Shown one piece after another: positions 1 through 9,181 of a DNA stretch of 21,956 nt; positions within the stretch are counted from its first letter, which is position 1, and each line of letters starts with the position of its first letter. A program made the translations under genes and the position numbers. The notes under the pieces are model-generated. The model saw only the letters and a list, made by a program, of their open reading frames with translations, made no database searches and was not told the origin of the DNA. The stretch covers positions 1 to 21,956 of the forward strand of contig LPNZ01005441.1 in the NCBI GenBank assembly GCA_001655205.1. The letters run 5' to 3'. Origin of the DNA: Lenisia limosa (Eukaryota > Breviatea).

Positions 1-179
1 TCACGTTCTTAATCTCACAATTATAGGAGTATGGTTAAAGTCAAAGCTCTTAATTACTATTGTTCGGATGGAAAGAACAAAATCCAGTAGAGAGAAATAA
101 ATTCATGAATGTGGCTTGGCATGATAGGATCCCGAAAAATGGAGGTCAATGTCTTCTTTTACTACAATGGATTCTGCCT

Positions 180-501
180 CAAACTATTCATTTATAATCC
201 CTCACTCTTCTTTTTTGGAATCTTATGCTATTGGAGACAATACAAGAATCCATGTTACACCGCAAGTATGAGGAATTATCTTAGGCTCACCATCAAGGTA
301 CAAAGCACTCTTTTCTTGAGAGATGGAATAATTTTGGCGACTGAACCTCCATTTACATCTCATTTTCTCCAGGTAAGAATTGGGATAGAATATTGGGTAA
401 AGGGCCACAAATACGAGAACAGTGATGGACAAACGGCCACGGATATGGGGATGATGATTGGCAAGGGGTGTGTGGTTCCTGGGATACTTAAAGACAATTA
501 A
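180..501 (+). CDS. Possible exon(s) of an unidentified gene
   Basis: The sequence is open on the plus strand to a TAA at 499-501, ending in residues such as MMIGKGCVVPGILKDN. A consensus-like donor (GTAAGA) at 373 pairs with an AAAG acceptor at 402. This would be a 30-nt in-frame intron joining residues SHFLQ to GHKYENSDGQ. Another frame upstream (residues YAIGDNTRIHVTPQ) also looks coding and would need a further short intron. No family is recognised, and the true start is not resolved. The minus-strand frame through the same bases looks less like protein. Confidence 0.25.
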
Positions 502-659
502 TCCACAGCCCTTGGTGACATTCTTAGGTTGGTGACAGCTATTATCATGCAAAAGTGTTAATTTGAAACAACAATCAGAAGTTGATAAGTTCCTTGCAAT
601 TGATTCTCGAAAGTCAGCTGTCTCCTCATTTTTCACAATTTAGGGACATGAAAGAAACA

Positions 660-1167
660 TAGTATTTGAAATTGTGGCCAAAGCACTCAGAGAACCTTCA
701 TTTAAAACAATTGAAAGCTCTCAACTGGAATGTGGCTACACCTCAACTGGTTTTAATCCCAATCATGTCAAATATCATCAAGGTCGCTCCTCAACGGATG
801 CGTATCCAAAGGTCACTTTTCAATATCTCAACGCTTTGTTTAACCCAACAAATTTGAATGCACCAACTGAAGCCCCAAATTTATATCTTCCAGTTCCAGG
901 AAATCCAGAGAAAGGGCGAGGATTTGTCAGCAGATCAAGCAATCGGTTTACAAGCACGTATCAAACTTAGAAGCGATCCTCGTGTTGAAGATCGGTCTCA
1001 CGCAAGAAAAAGTGTCTTATTTGGAAGGTGCGGCTGCAGGACTATCAGTTGTTGCACTTCGTGACCCATCTATTTTTGAAAAACTACCCATCNNNNNNNN
1101 NNTCTCTCTTTCTCCAGAATATGCACAGATTCTTGAAGACGCTGTTAAATATGTCTCCATGTCTTAA
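660..1167 (+). CDS. Unidentified spliced gene, interrupted by a gap
   Basis: Three frames join into one continuous protein if two very short introns are removed. The first frame runs to 871 (residues around GYTSTGFNPNHVKYH). The second covers 894-945 (FQEIQRKGEDLSADQAI). The third runs from 971 into the gap at 1093 (GLTQEKVSYLEGAAAGLSVV). The 946-970 intron is 25 nt, GT-AG. The 872-893 interval is 22 nt and would be GC-AG, so it is less sure. After the gap a pyrimidine-rich acceptor at 1117 precedes EYAQILEDAVKYVSMS and a TAA at 1165-1167. The start lies upstream of 674 and is not defined. No family is recognised. Confidence 0.5.
1093..1102. other. Assembly gap (10 N)
   Basis: Ten Ns fall inside the gene at 660-1167. 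Similar 10-N gaps lie at 2175-2184, 2380-2389, 15817-15826 and 16094-16103. The uniform size suggests placeholder joins rather than measured distances. Confidence 0.95.
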
Positions 1168-1199
1168 ATATGCCTTCGTGTGATTTGGTATTAAAGCCA

Positions 1200-1961
1200 G
1201 TTCAATTTTTTGTTTTGGAAAAGGGGGAAAGTGCCGCGATCCTGCATCCTGATCAGATATGTCTTTTTTTGATTATTTTACAATTAATTGTTTAGGTAAT
1301 TGCAAACACAAGTGAGTTGAAAAGTGATAGGGTGAAGAAAAAGGCGAATCAAGGAGGGTTGATCAATCCTAATGCAGTGACTGTGACAAATTTGAGAAAA
1401 CATGCCAAAAAAGAAGTTAATAACAGTTTACATGCATATTTTTCACCCTCTCTTTTATCGTGTTTTGTCTTTTTTGGTGTTGAAAGCGCTGTCTTATCTC
1501 AGTGTACAAAATTGTAATTTTTCAAAAAAAAACTTAATCAACATAAAATCTCAAAACCGTCGGAGTTTATCAAAAGCGTCGGGGTTTCTGCGCCTGAGCA
1601 TATCCATCTTTGTGGGTGTCTTCGATATATCTTCATGTTGACAATAAACGAAATTATGTTCAGATTGAACCTCATCTGAATAGACTTGGAGACCATGGGC
1701 TCATGATGGGCGGTTTTGCAAAGCCTTATGAATGGCTTTCGAAAATTCAAAACCAGGGACACAAGGTAGGATAAGTGGATGGTATAGCAATGTAATATTC
1801 CAGAAAGATCGCATTTTTGGACTTGGCCTCAGGGTCTCCGAGAGGAACGTTTGTCTCTGTCCTGTCACCCCCATGACTTTGCTCTTGCATTCTCAGCTGG
1901 AAGTGAAGTGGCGATGATTTCACCTTTTGGCCGTATGTTTTTCAATAATTTTGGGAAATAA
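1200..1961 (+). CDS. Unidentified gene, exon fragments
   Basis: Several stretches look coding on the plus strand. One runs from about 1297 to 1430 after a TTTAG acceptor (residues VIANTSELKSDRVKKKANQG). A second covers 1664-1765 after a TTCAG acceptor (IEPHLNRLGDHGLMMGGFAK). A third runs from 1804 to a TAA at 1959-1961 and ends in EVAMISPFGRMFFNNFGK. A 38-nt GT-AG intron at 1766-1803 separates the last two. However, the phases do not match the best frame of the last exon, so either a further short intron or an indel is missing. I do not recognise the family, and it is not certain that all pieces belong to one gene. Confidence 0.35.
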
Positions 1962-1969
1962 CTGCCTTA

Positions 1970-2640
1970 TTATATAATTCCCAGGCCAAGGGCAGTAATG
2001 TGACAACTGTGTTTTCCAATAAACAGCATAGTGTGTAACAAGGAAAATGAATATAATATGCTGTGTTATTTTGAATACTCAGTTTATTTTAGGAATTAGA
2101 TTTATGTATATAGATACTTCCGAGTGTCAACATACTGATATGCTACGTGATCTGCTAGGCTCAACCGGTTTCACNNNNNNNNNNCTGGCTTTCGGCCGCG
2201 ATTAGACATAATTATTACCACAGTTTCTAAAAGATGGATCAGGTAAAAGCCTACTGTTCAAGAATAGAAAATCATTTTGGTCTGAAGTCGTTGTTTAAAA
2301 AGGAACCAACTATCTTAAATATTCTGAAATATGAACTATAACTGCTTAACAGAGTAAAAGAGGGAAAAAAAAAAAAAAANNNNNNNNNNAGTAGCTGCCT
2401 CCTGTTCAAGAATAAAAAACCGTTTTGGTCTGAAGTCGTTGTTTAAGTGAAAAAGGAACCAACTATCTGAAATATTCTGAAATATGAACTATAACTGCTT
2501 AACAGAGTAAAAGAGGAAAAAAAAAAATTCAAAGAAAAGGGGAAATGCGCGTTACGTTGGCGCAATTTTTTTAAATATCCAGCTTGTATCTGTGAACCCC
2601 ATTTTTTACCTTCTTCGTCAATTAGAGCACTAATAACAAT
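1970..2640. other. Non-coding stretch with a gap and a duplicated segment
   Basis: No convincing reading frame was found. The stretch holds gaps at 2175-2184 and 2380-2389, poly-A runs, and the duplicated block listed separately. A minus-strand frame at 2443-2736 is low-complexity (Phe/Ser-rich from poly-A and poly-T) and was not accepted. Confidence 0.6.
2254..2530 (+). repeat. Near-identical direct duplication across a gap
   Basis: A block of about 125 bp at 2254-2379 recurs at 2402-2530 with a few substitutions and a small indel. Both copies carry the run from GTTCAAGAAT through GGTCTGAAGTCGTTG to CAGAGTAAAAGAGG plus poly-A. The first copy stops at the N gap at 2380. The arrangement is what two unmerged overlapping contig ends, or two alleles, would look like. 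A true tandem duplication is less likely. Confidence 0.85.
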
Positions 2641-2687
2641 TGTATAATCATATCCAAAGAGCAAATCGTGAAAATCGAAAAAAAAAA

Positions 2688-2873
2688 ATGACAAGATCAC
2701 CAACAAGATCACTTGGAGATCAGCAAAAATTAACAAATCAAAATGTCCTTATCTTGTGTTTTTTTGTAATTATTTTATTATCGATGATGTCTAAATGGTA
2801 TATGTACCATTTTTTCGGTGAAGAATGGCAAAAATTGAGCAATTTTGAATTATACCAGGTTCCTTACCCCTGA
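2688..2873 (+). CDS. Possible small single-pass membrane protein
   Basis: An ATG-initiated frame of 61 codons begins MTRSPTRSLGDQQ. It has one strongly hydrophobic segment at about residues 23-37 (NVLILCFFVIILLSMM), then aromatic and polar residues to a TGA. The layout, a short polar N-terminus followed by one membrane span, is typical of tiny subunits of ER or mitochondrial membrane complexes, but no family is recognised. AATAAA-like sequence lies shortly downstream at about 2895. The codons are AT-rich, as in the UBC12 and DnaJ genes here. A short intron beginning after residues ELYQ cannot be excluded, so the C-terminus is provisional. Confidence 0.35.
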   Translation: MTRSPTRSLGDQQKLTNQNVLILCFFVIILLSMMSKWYMYHFFGEEWQKLSNFELYQVPYP

Positions 2874-3054
2874 GTCATCATATAAATGATTAGCAATAAA
2901 AATTAGGTACAAAAAAGCAATCAACAAGGAAAGAAAATTTATGAAACAAAAAAAAAGCCCAAAATAAACTTTGTTGGCTGCAAGGGGGTGGGATACCACA
3001 ATCCCACAAACATTTACATTTTTGAGGAAAATGAGGAGGATGATTCTACCAATG

Positions 3055-4238
3055 TCAGACGGTCGTTAAATGACAATCCACGTTGGTCGTGACACCGGAG
3101 AAGATCAACTCTTTTGCTTTCGGCACTGACTGAAGGAGATCTGTCTTCTTCGACTTGGCAACTTTCAACCATGCGCTGTAGAAAAAGTCCACTTGCTCCC
3201 GCATTACCAAAAAACTACACCTCTTAAAAATGTGAATGACATCTTGAAGTGGTAATACTAGAACTCCATTTTGTTCGAACGGAGAAACAAGAACGTGTGA
3301 AAGGAAGACTGACTCAGAAAGCAGGACCTTGTCCTTTTTCGAAGATGGGAACCAAATATCAGTACCGCTGGCAGAAAATGCTGTCTTAAATGAAAGTACA
3401 TCATACAAGTGAGATGATCTTGGCGAATGAGGTTGTATCTCAACGGCACGACGCCCTATTCCTCGTAGCTTTGATACTTCAGCTTCCATACAGTGCGAAC
3501 ACCACACAACCTTCACTTCGTCTAGCAGGACTGCTTGCTTCACCTTTATCCCGACACTTAGTAACTCGTCTCACATCTGGTTCTTTGGTGTGCAAGGCGA
3601 ATTGCCCTAATTACAACTTCTTGTAGAGAGAGGACTGTGCCAGTTGGTAAGATTACCTGGCAATTTCTCAGGGCACCATCATCAGAGCGAACGCTAAGAG
3701 GCAAAGGGACATCCTGACAAACCTCCATGTTTAAGAACAGCAATCTTCTTGCCAGCCGGAATGTGAATTACGGTAAAGGTCTTGAAACTCGCTCCACGAT
3801 AGCACCTTGTTGTACTGCAGACTGCATGGCGTTAACAATGGTGTCTGACTGAGAGTTTTTGTGCTCTTCAGAAGCAACAACAGCATGGCTTAGCTCCTGT
3901 ACACGGGTTAATCCAGCTGGAAACTTCACGGAGGTTGCAGCAAGCATAGCAGCGGCTCCTTTTAAAAAGGCAGCATTATCGCAACCTTTTGGAGGCCTGT
4001 TCAGATAAAGCCTGCTCAAATACAAGCGTTCCTTTGGCTTGGTAGTAGTGATGTCAGTCAAAGCAGCTGCCCTCTCCAGGATTGTGGGTTTACACGAAAT
4101 TTTGATAAGAGCGGGGATTCGAGGGTAGACTTTTGGTACATGGACAGGGGCATGGGTGTTAGTGAAGGTAAATAGTTTCTTGAGATTTTGAGTGCTGACG
4201 GTGGGGTAGCCTTCAGAGGGGGGAGGGAAAGCAAGTGC
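3055..4238 (-). CDS. Unidentified spliced gene, about 330 codons
   Basis: Three minus-strand exons join in phase. Exon 4238-3789 (up to 150 codons) includes residues RLYLNRPPKGCDNAAFLKGA. Exon 3722-3657 includes DVPLPLSVRSDDGALRNC. Exon 3543-3055 (162 codons plus stop) includes VKVVWCSHCMEAEVSKLRG and ends in VDCHLTTV. Introns are 66 nt (3788-3723) and 113 nt (3656-3544), both GT-AG. The second has a TTACTAAG branch-like motif about 20 nt before the acceptor. Part of the first intron is also open in another frame (residues FKTFTVIHIPAGKK), so that junction is less sure. The 5' end is not defined, because a TGA precedes codon 4238 and an upstream exon is likely. No domain is recognised. Confidence 0.55.
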
Positions 4239-4239
4239 T

Positions 4240-4857
4240 CATTGTAAACAGTGTTATTTCGTCTTGTCTATATTCTAGTGTATAGAACATACTCTTAAAT
4301 TTTATTGCCCAAAAAACTGAGATTAAGGGCTTAGACAGCAGCATCAAATCCGCCCGGACCGTGGCGTCACAATCCCTTTTTACTGCGTCCACTGCCTCCC
4401 CTCTCCCCTTTTTTATTTTAAACTTCCAAACAGAGAAGAAGAATAGAAGAATTATTTATTTTGAAATTGGGGTATCTATCTATTACTACAACCAACCTGC
4501 CCCTCTTCGATCGCGTTTCTTCTCCTTGTTTGTGAGTACTTGTTGGCAGATGAACGTAACTGTTTAGCTATTTTAATGAATAATGAAGGACGCCAAGAAC
4601 CTCTGCTTTCAACAAGAGATGCCTATACTAAACTCTTCTTCAAGCATCTGATCAAGTGGATAATATAAATCTCTCTGGCACCTATATATGATATGTAATA
4701 TGATAATATGTGTGGGGGGGCTGTGGAGCTGTGTATCAATACTCCCTTGTTAAATGTAGGTCTTATATTGTGTAAAATGTAAAATAGTATGATATGCTAT
4801 GTGTAATATATCATCTGTAAAAAATTTCACGCAATGAAATATCATTCATTATTACAG
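4240..4857. other. Intergenic stretch
   Basis: The stretch is mostly AT-rich and includes ATATGATATG-type microsatellite sequence at about 4686-4810 and a G-run near 4711. A plus frame at 4361-4567 starts Ser/Thr/Ala-rich and then becomes low complexity. It could hold a short exon but I cannot support one. Confidence 0.5.
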
Positions 4858-5246
4858 AGTTGCATTCTGGAATGCTTCACCAGAATGAAGATGATGAGCC
4901 ACCTACTCCCAAAGAGATCACCACCAGCCTGGAAGAGCTGAGACTTCCGCTCACCGGCACAAGCGATGCCAAGCAGGCATTTAGGGAACGTTGGTTAAAC
5001 CCCCCATCAGCTCTATTTAAAGTTTCACTTCACAAGCTTTTGAAACTAGAATGAGTACAAGGGCAAAGAGACACGGTTGCCGGGGAGAAGCCCAAGACAT
5101 GCTCACTACGGATACAATTGTAATGTGTCAGAGCGTGATTGATGTCCTTGGTGCGGTGGAATTATCCAGACCTGGATTCATTCTCAACTCATTTTATCTC
5201 AAGTTGCTTAAGTTGCTTGCATATGGTAACAGTTTTTAGATTCTAA
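4858..5246 (+). CDS. Unidentified gene with a 28-nt intron
   Basis: After a TTACAG acceptor at 4857 a charged exon runs to 5021 (residues NEDDEPPTPKEITTSLEELR and FRERWLNPPSALFK). A 28-nt GT-AG intron (5022-5049) brings it in phase with a second exon from 5050 (NEYKGKETRLPGRSPRHAHY). That frame meets a TGA at 5140. A further short intron at 5125-5150 (GT to TTG) would continue it into RWNYPDLDSFSTHF and a TAA at 5244, but this last step is a guess. No family is recognised, and the upstream exons are not found. Confidence 0.45.
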
Positions 5247-5369
5247 CGATCAGTCTCACACAAAACCCCTGTGAGTTCTTATTCGGTCGTATCAGGATGT
5301 GTATGGGGGACCAAAATACAGTTATGGACCGATTATTTACTTTTTTTTAGTTTCACCGTTAGTGTTCAG

Positions 5370-5481
5370 GAGGGCGGGGGAAAACCCTACAATTCAAAAC
5401 GCTTTCCAGCGTATGAATACAGAACAGAAGAAACGGAGTGCTAGAAGAAAGCTAAGATTAGTGAAGTTGATGAAACCGCAG
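5370..5481 (+). CDS. Basic exon, possibly part of the preceding gene
   Basis: The exon is bounded by an acceptor (GTGTTCAG at 5362-5369) and a donor (CAG then GTTTGT at 5482). It encodes a very basic, probably helical segment (residues QRMNTEQKKRSARRKLRLVK). It lies on the same strand as the gene at 4858-5246 and about 120 bp beyond it, so it may be a later exon of that gene. No family assignment is possible. Confidence 0.35.
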
Positions 5482-5489
5482 GTTTGTGA

Positions 5490-6020
5490 TATACAAAGAC
5501 AAGTTCAACCGAGGCAAGCGCCTATAATTCCATGTTTCTCTATTGGTGTGTATTGTTTTTTGACAACTCTTCTACTATCCATTGAAATCCTCTAGCGATA
5601 AACTCCTCCAAAAAGTCCCTCATACATTTCCATAGCATCAATAAGTTAATTTGGCTCAGTGACCCACAATTGAAACCCCTCCCCTCAATTTAAGAATGGA
5701 AACAATTTATGATACAATGGTGAAATATTAGATCAAGTTCTGAGCTCTGCCGGGTGCAGCTTCCACGAGTAGCGGAAGCCTGGCTGAGCAGTGCCATTGC
5801 ATGTATGTTGATACTCCTGCCTATTCTTATAATAAGTAAAACCCTGTATAAAGGGGTGTTTCGGGCGATAATTTGCAAAAAAAGGCAAAAGAGACGTAAA
5901 TAAGGAGCGTATTGGTTCAAAATTGAAAGAAAAGCCTCCTTTTTTGTTCGCGGTTTTAATCATGGTCGCGGTTAAAACTACATTTATAGTAAACTGTTTA
6001 TCATCCAATATATTTTGATC
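5490..6020. other. Stretch without a supported gene
   Basis: Open frames exist on the minus strand (5690-6035), but they overlap in different frames and none has convincing composition throughout. A short GC-rich segment at 5735-5800 contains an imperfect hairpin (GCTTCC and GGAAGC around a 9-base loop). Confidence 0.4.
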
Positions 6021-6022
6021 TA

Positions 6023-6330
6023 TCACCCTAGGCATTTGATAATTACCATACCCAGGGCGGAGAGGCCAAGTCTAACATAGACTGTGTCACAAGGCTTCAT
6101 ACGAAGAAGTTGAGCAAATGCAGATTCCAGACGGCGAACGTCCACGGCTTTGACCACCTTAAAATATTAATCGGATTTTTGGAGATTCACACTTGGGTAT
6201 GGAAGAAGAACAGGGGGCAAGGTAACAGCCCCGAGTGTTGAGCCGGAACAACTCCCATTGTTCTTCAACAATGTTTTCTGATGGAATGTTGGCAAGTGAC
6301 TGTTCTTTTTTCCTGTGCTTTCTTTGGAGT
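6023..6330 (-). CDS. Unidentified minus-strand gene, two exons
   Basis: Exon 6157-6023 has 44 codons and a TGA. It encodes a clear helical segment (residues VDVRRLESAFAQLLRMKPCD). Upstream on the same strand, 6330-6192 is open and coding-like (residues IPSENIVEEQWELFRLNTRG). Joining them in phase removes 34 nt between AAG at 6194-6192 and 6157. The ends of that interval are GT-AA or TG-AG depending on placement, so the junction is uncertain. The last codons may be intronic, since a GTAATT donor follows GLSALGM. No family is recognised. Confidence 0.45.
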
Positions 6331-6537
6331 TGGAAGTAATAGTGGTACTTTAGTTGGGTTTTTTTCAGAATAATAAAACATTTATTTTTTGACAGAATGT
6401 GAGGTTGCTTTTGGCTATTGTGAAAGATCAAACACCACACAGCTGACCAAAATTGAGTCCTATGTGACTATACCGAGTACAGCAAAGTTTCTTTCATGAG
6501 TCAACTTTCACCTAAGCTGGAAATTTTACTTCTCCAG

Positions 6538-6716
6538 ACAGTGTTCTACGTCTCCGAGTAGGAACAAACATTGGATTTGTTCGAAATTGTTTTAGAGTCT
6601 TACATACTGCCCAACAGCTCTTTCAGTCCTTTACCACCCTCCTAAGCCTACAGAACCCCATTGCGGCAGCTGGAGAGGTTGGTTTGGGAATAAAGCAATC
6701 TACTCCATATTCTTAA
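6538..6716 (+). CDS. Terminal exon of an unidentified gene
   Basis: A pyrimidine-rich acceptor (ACTTCTCCAG, ending 6537) opens a frame of 57 codons to a TAA at 6714-6716. Residues include GTNIGFVRNCFRVLHTAQQL and LLSLQNPIAAAGEVG. The composition is strongly protein-like, whereas the other two plus frames are broken. An 18-nt GT-AG interval (GTTGGTTTGG to AATAAAG) near the end could be an in-frame mini-intron. Upstream exons are not identified and the family is unknown. Confidence 0.45.
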
Positions 6717-6869
6717 CTATTTTCTACAGCTGTATTATTCTTAATATAATACAATTTCCTCTCTGCTGTCCCCATCTCAGAAGGCATTGATTCAATGAGA
6801 GTAATGCTCCACCCATTATTTCCAACTATTTGTAATTACATTATCAACTTCCTTTTCCCTAAAGATGCT

Positions 6870-7043
6870 TTAAAGCTTTACTGACGCCGCCTGTTCAGCT
6901 TTGTTTTTAATTATGATTTTGCCGTCTTGAACACCAAGGAGCATTTATTAGTGTTTGGCGGATGAAGTTGAATAAATATTATTGAAAATACTCCCCTCAG
7001 CAACCTTCTGGGCGGCAGTGGCGGCAACGGGGGCTACGTCCAT
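6870..7043 (-). CDS. Possible very small spliced gene
   Basis: An ATG at 7043-7041 starts a GC-rich Ala/Val-rich peptide (MDVAPVAATAAQKVAEG). After AT-rich sequence with a CTAAT motif the same strand is again coding-like (residues GKIIIKNKAEQAASVKL) to a TAA at 6872-6870. A GT-AG intron of about 66 nt would give a protein of about 36 residues. No family is recognised. The codon bias of the first part resembles that of highly expressed genes. Confidence 0.35.
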
Positions 7044-7392
7044 GTTCGACTATAGGTGAAATGAGGAATTAGAAACAATACGAGAAATTGGAAAACTGAA
7101 ATGGCTGGTCGAAGTGTGTTAATGACATATTACATATACTACATGAACATATGATATGTGATACTGATATTTGTGCTTGATACGTAAAAAAGAATGTAAC
7201 AGACGAATGAAGGTGAAAAGCAATAAACATACTGAATCAAATAAGTTCTATCCCCCAGCACAGGTTTGCCTACTGTCTCGTACAACAGTATAACGGGTAA
7301 TGCTATACATAAGCACAGTTTATTAGTAGAAAGGAGATAAAGGAGGTTAAACAATCTCCTTTTTTGTTCTGTTTAATAGTTTTCTTTTTGAA

Positions 7393-7719
7393 AGGGTGGA
7401 AGCGTAGAGTAGTATTTTTTTCTGTAACATTAGATAGGACGCATTTAGTCATTCCTGACCACAAATCCGCAAAAGATGGAGAAACTTCCTTATTCGGCCA
7501 ACGTGGCTGTTGTAGGTATGACAAACTCTGTTTATCATTATTTGAGAGGCAAGCACAAAGCTTTTGCCAGGTAATATTGCGCTTTGGCCAGATATCACCA
7601 CATTCTTTATTGCTTGTTTTTGTTCTTGTTTTTTTTATCACCTTTTCAGGTACCCACAAATACAACCACGAGTTCCTAAGGTGAAATTACAGCAAGGCCC
7701 TGTACATCTACTCAAATGA
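7393..7719 (+). CDS. Unidentified gene, last two exons
   Basis: The first exon is open through residues THLVIPDHKSAKDGETSLFG and ends at a GTATGA donor (7516). The intron is 134 nt and ends in a strong polypyrimidine tract with CCTTTTCAG (7641-7649). The second exon continues in phase with YPQIQPRVPKVKLQQGPVHL to a TGA at 7717-7719. The frame after the stop (VTTAAGAQGPTKGGRIRP) also looks coding, so a short intron or readthrough near the stop is possible. The start is not defined, and no family is recognised. Confidence 0.4.
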
Positions 7720-7813
7720 GTAACAACTGCTGCTGGAGCACAGGGTCCTACAAAAGGAGGCCGTATTCGACCTTAGCTCTTTTAATAAGATGCGGTGAGT
7801 ATACATGTATATG

Positions 7814-8385
7814 TTATGTGTTGTTTTGTGGTTTAAGTAGAAATCCAGAAAAGTTGCAATTCATTACTTCCAGCTGCGACCTATGCTCGGCTATTTTTTT
7901 TGTCAAAATACGCTCATTGAACTGTTCTAAAAGTACTGGAGGCAAAGTGTAATATACTTGGAAATGACCTGCAGCAGAAAAAAAAAAGCTAAAAGATGAA
8001 GAAGAGCGACCTCCACATCTCCACATACGCAATTACAGAATCGACATAACCGTCGACACTTCTGCAGACCAAGTGTTGCATTCCTGACGTGTTCAGATGC
8101 TTTATTGTTTCACTGTCTGCATCTGGGCTGACTTTTTGCAATATTTGTTCCGTTGTACCCACCAAAAGCTGGTTTTCACCACTGACACTCAAGATAGACA
8201 TCCCCACCCAAGTTAATATCTTCTGTTATTGTTGTTATCTCGAAATATCTTTCTTGGCTGCTTTTTTTCGTTTTTCCTCCAATTACTCTGTTTCTCAGAG
8301 AGAGCCTCTAGAGAAAAATTCCTACTCGATGACGTTGTGAGCTTGTCCAGATTATCCCCTTCAAAAAGGCGGACCAGTATCCCCC
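7814..8385 (-). CDS. Unidentified minus-strand gene, three exons
   Basis: Exon 8385-8220 is charged (residues LVRLFEGDNLDKLTTSSSRN). Exon 8207-8051 includes SGENQLLVGTTEQILQKVSP and HLNTSGMQHLVCRSVDG. An 82-nt intron (8050-7969, GTTATG to CTGCAG with a poly-T tract) leads in phase to exon 7968-7814. That exon carries HFQVYYTLPPVLLEQFNERI and ends SGFLLKPQNNT. The first two exons are in different frames, and their junction is not resolved. It ends divergently beside the plus-strand exons at 7393-7719. No family is recognised. Confidence 0.45.
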
Positions 8386-8509
8386 ATATTTATATACTAT
8401 ACACCTCCTAGTTTCATCAATCCACAGACCGACTTAGATCCCCAAATCAAATACAACTTGATTGAATCTTGATTGAAGCCAACCTCCATCCTCCTGTGGT
8501 CTTCCAGCA

Positions 8510-9181
8510 ATGCTGAGAGTATATTCATTGATTTAACTCAGTTTCATTCATTGAAGCAATACCCAGGAAGAGAGAAGAATGTTGCACTGTCTGCAAACAT
8601 ACGACTGCAAAAAGGTTCGATGATGATTTTGTCATAGACTTGGGTGAACTTGCTTTACCTGCCTCTTGTGACATTTCATTTCCAGATGCAAGTGATCTGT
8701 TTTGTTTTCAATTAAAAGGTTTTTTTACACAGTAAAGTTAGTGTCTCCAGATGAAGGGATATATTGTGGTGGAAGTTTTGTTTTTAGGTTTCAGATTCCA
8801 ATCAATTTTCCTCATTCTCCACCCAAGATTGTGTGTCTCTCCAAGGTTATTGAATATCTTCAAAAGATTTTTCACCCAAACATTGACCCAGACGGAAATA
8901 TTTGTTTGAATATTTTGAGAGAGGATTGGAATCCAGTTTTAAGTATAAATTCAACAGTATATGGAATCCAGTTTCTTTTTTTAGAGCCTAATTGTGATGA
9001 CCCGCTCAATAAAGGTTTGGCATGTTATTCTTTTTCTGAGTCACAGGATGTAAATTGCTCTTTTGTATTAGAGTGTAACAGATGTGCTAGAGTTATTTTT
9101 TTAACTAACCGAACTATGAGTTTTTTTCAAACATTTATTTTTTATTTTTGTCTTTTCACCCTCAAGAATATTCGTATTTAA
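8510..9181 (+). CDS. UBC12: NEDD8-conjugating enzyme E2 (UBC12/UBE2M type)
   Basis: This is the E2 that accepts NEDD8/RUB1 from its E1 on a cysteine and passes it to cullins. Residues match the family in order: an N-terminal FHSLKQ segment (the E1-docking tail), [66 protein letters not shown] with the catalytic Cys near residue 100, then [14 protein letters not shown]. Exons: 8510-8518, 8542-8614, 8638 to about 8703, 8733-8845 and 8867-9014. Introns are 23 nt (8519-8541), 23 nt (8615-8637), 23-29 nt (ending 8732) and 21 nt (8846-8866). A probable 24-nt intron (9015-9038) ends in CTG. The segment [15 protein letters not shown] matches the family's C-terminal helix. The final residues are not resolved and the usual GG-containing tail is not visible, so the 3' end may be damaged or hold further introns. 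Confidence 0.88.
8519..8541 (+). other. Mini-intron 1 of UBC12 (23 nt)
   Basis: GTATAT to CTCAG, phase 0. It lies between a three-codon first exon (Met-Leu-Arg) and the FHSLKQ segment. The predicted start then matches the length of the family N-terminus. Confidence 0.75.
8615..8637 (+). other. Mini-intron 2 of UBC12 (23 nt)
   Basis: GTTCGA to CATAG. It splits a GAC codon inside the conserved LQKD segment. Without its removal the frame is broken. Confidence 0.85.
8846..8866 (+). other. Mini-intron of UBC12 (21 nt, frame-neutral)
   Basis: GTTATT to AAAAG, phase 0, with no stop. Removing it restores the exact family spacing between PPK and HPN. A simple gene finder would read it as seven extra residues. 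Confidence 0.85.

Noticed and set aside
223-636. Minus-strand 137-codon frame
   Set aside because: It lacks consistent coding character and overlaps a better plus-strand candidate.
2443-2736. Minus-strand frame of 97 codons
   Set aside because: Its Phe/Ser/Leu composition comes from poly-A tracts and duplicated sequence.
5735-5800. Possible tRNA or structured RNA
   Set aside because: Only one short hairpin is present; there is no cloverleaf and no A-box/B-box pair.
7303-7665. Minus-strand 120-codon frame opposite the plus-strand exons
   Set aside because: It runs through the poly-T tract and acceptor of the plus-strand intron; the plus-strand splice signals are better.
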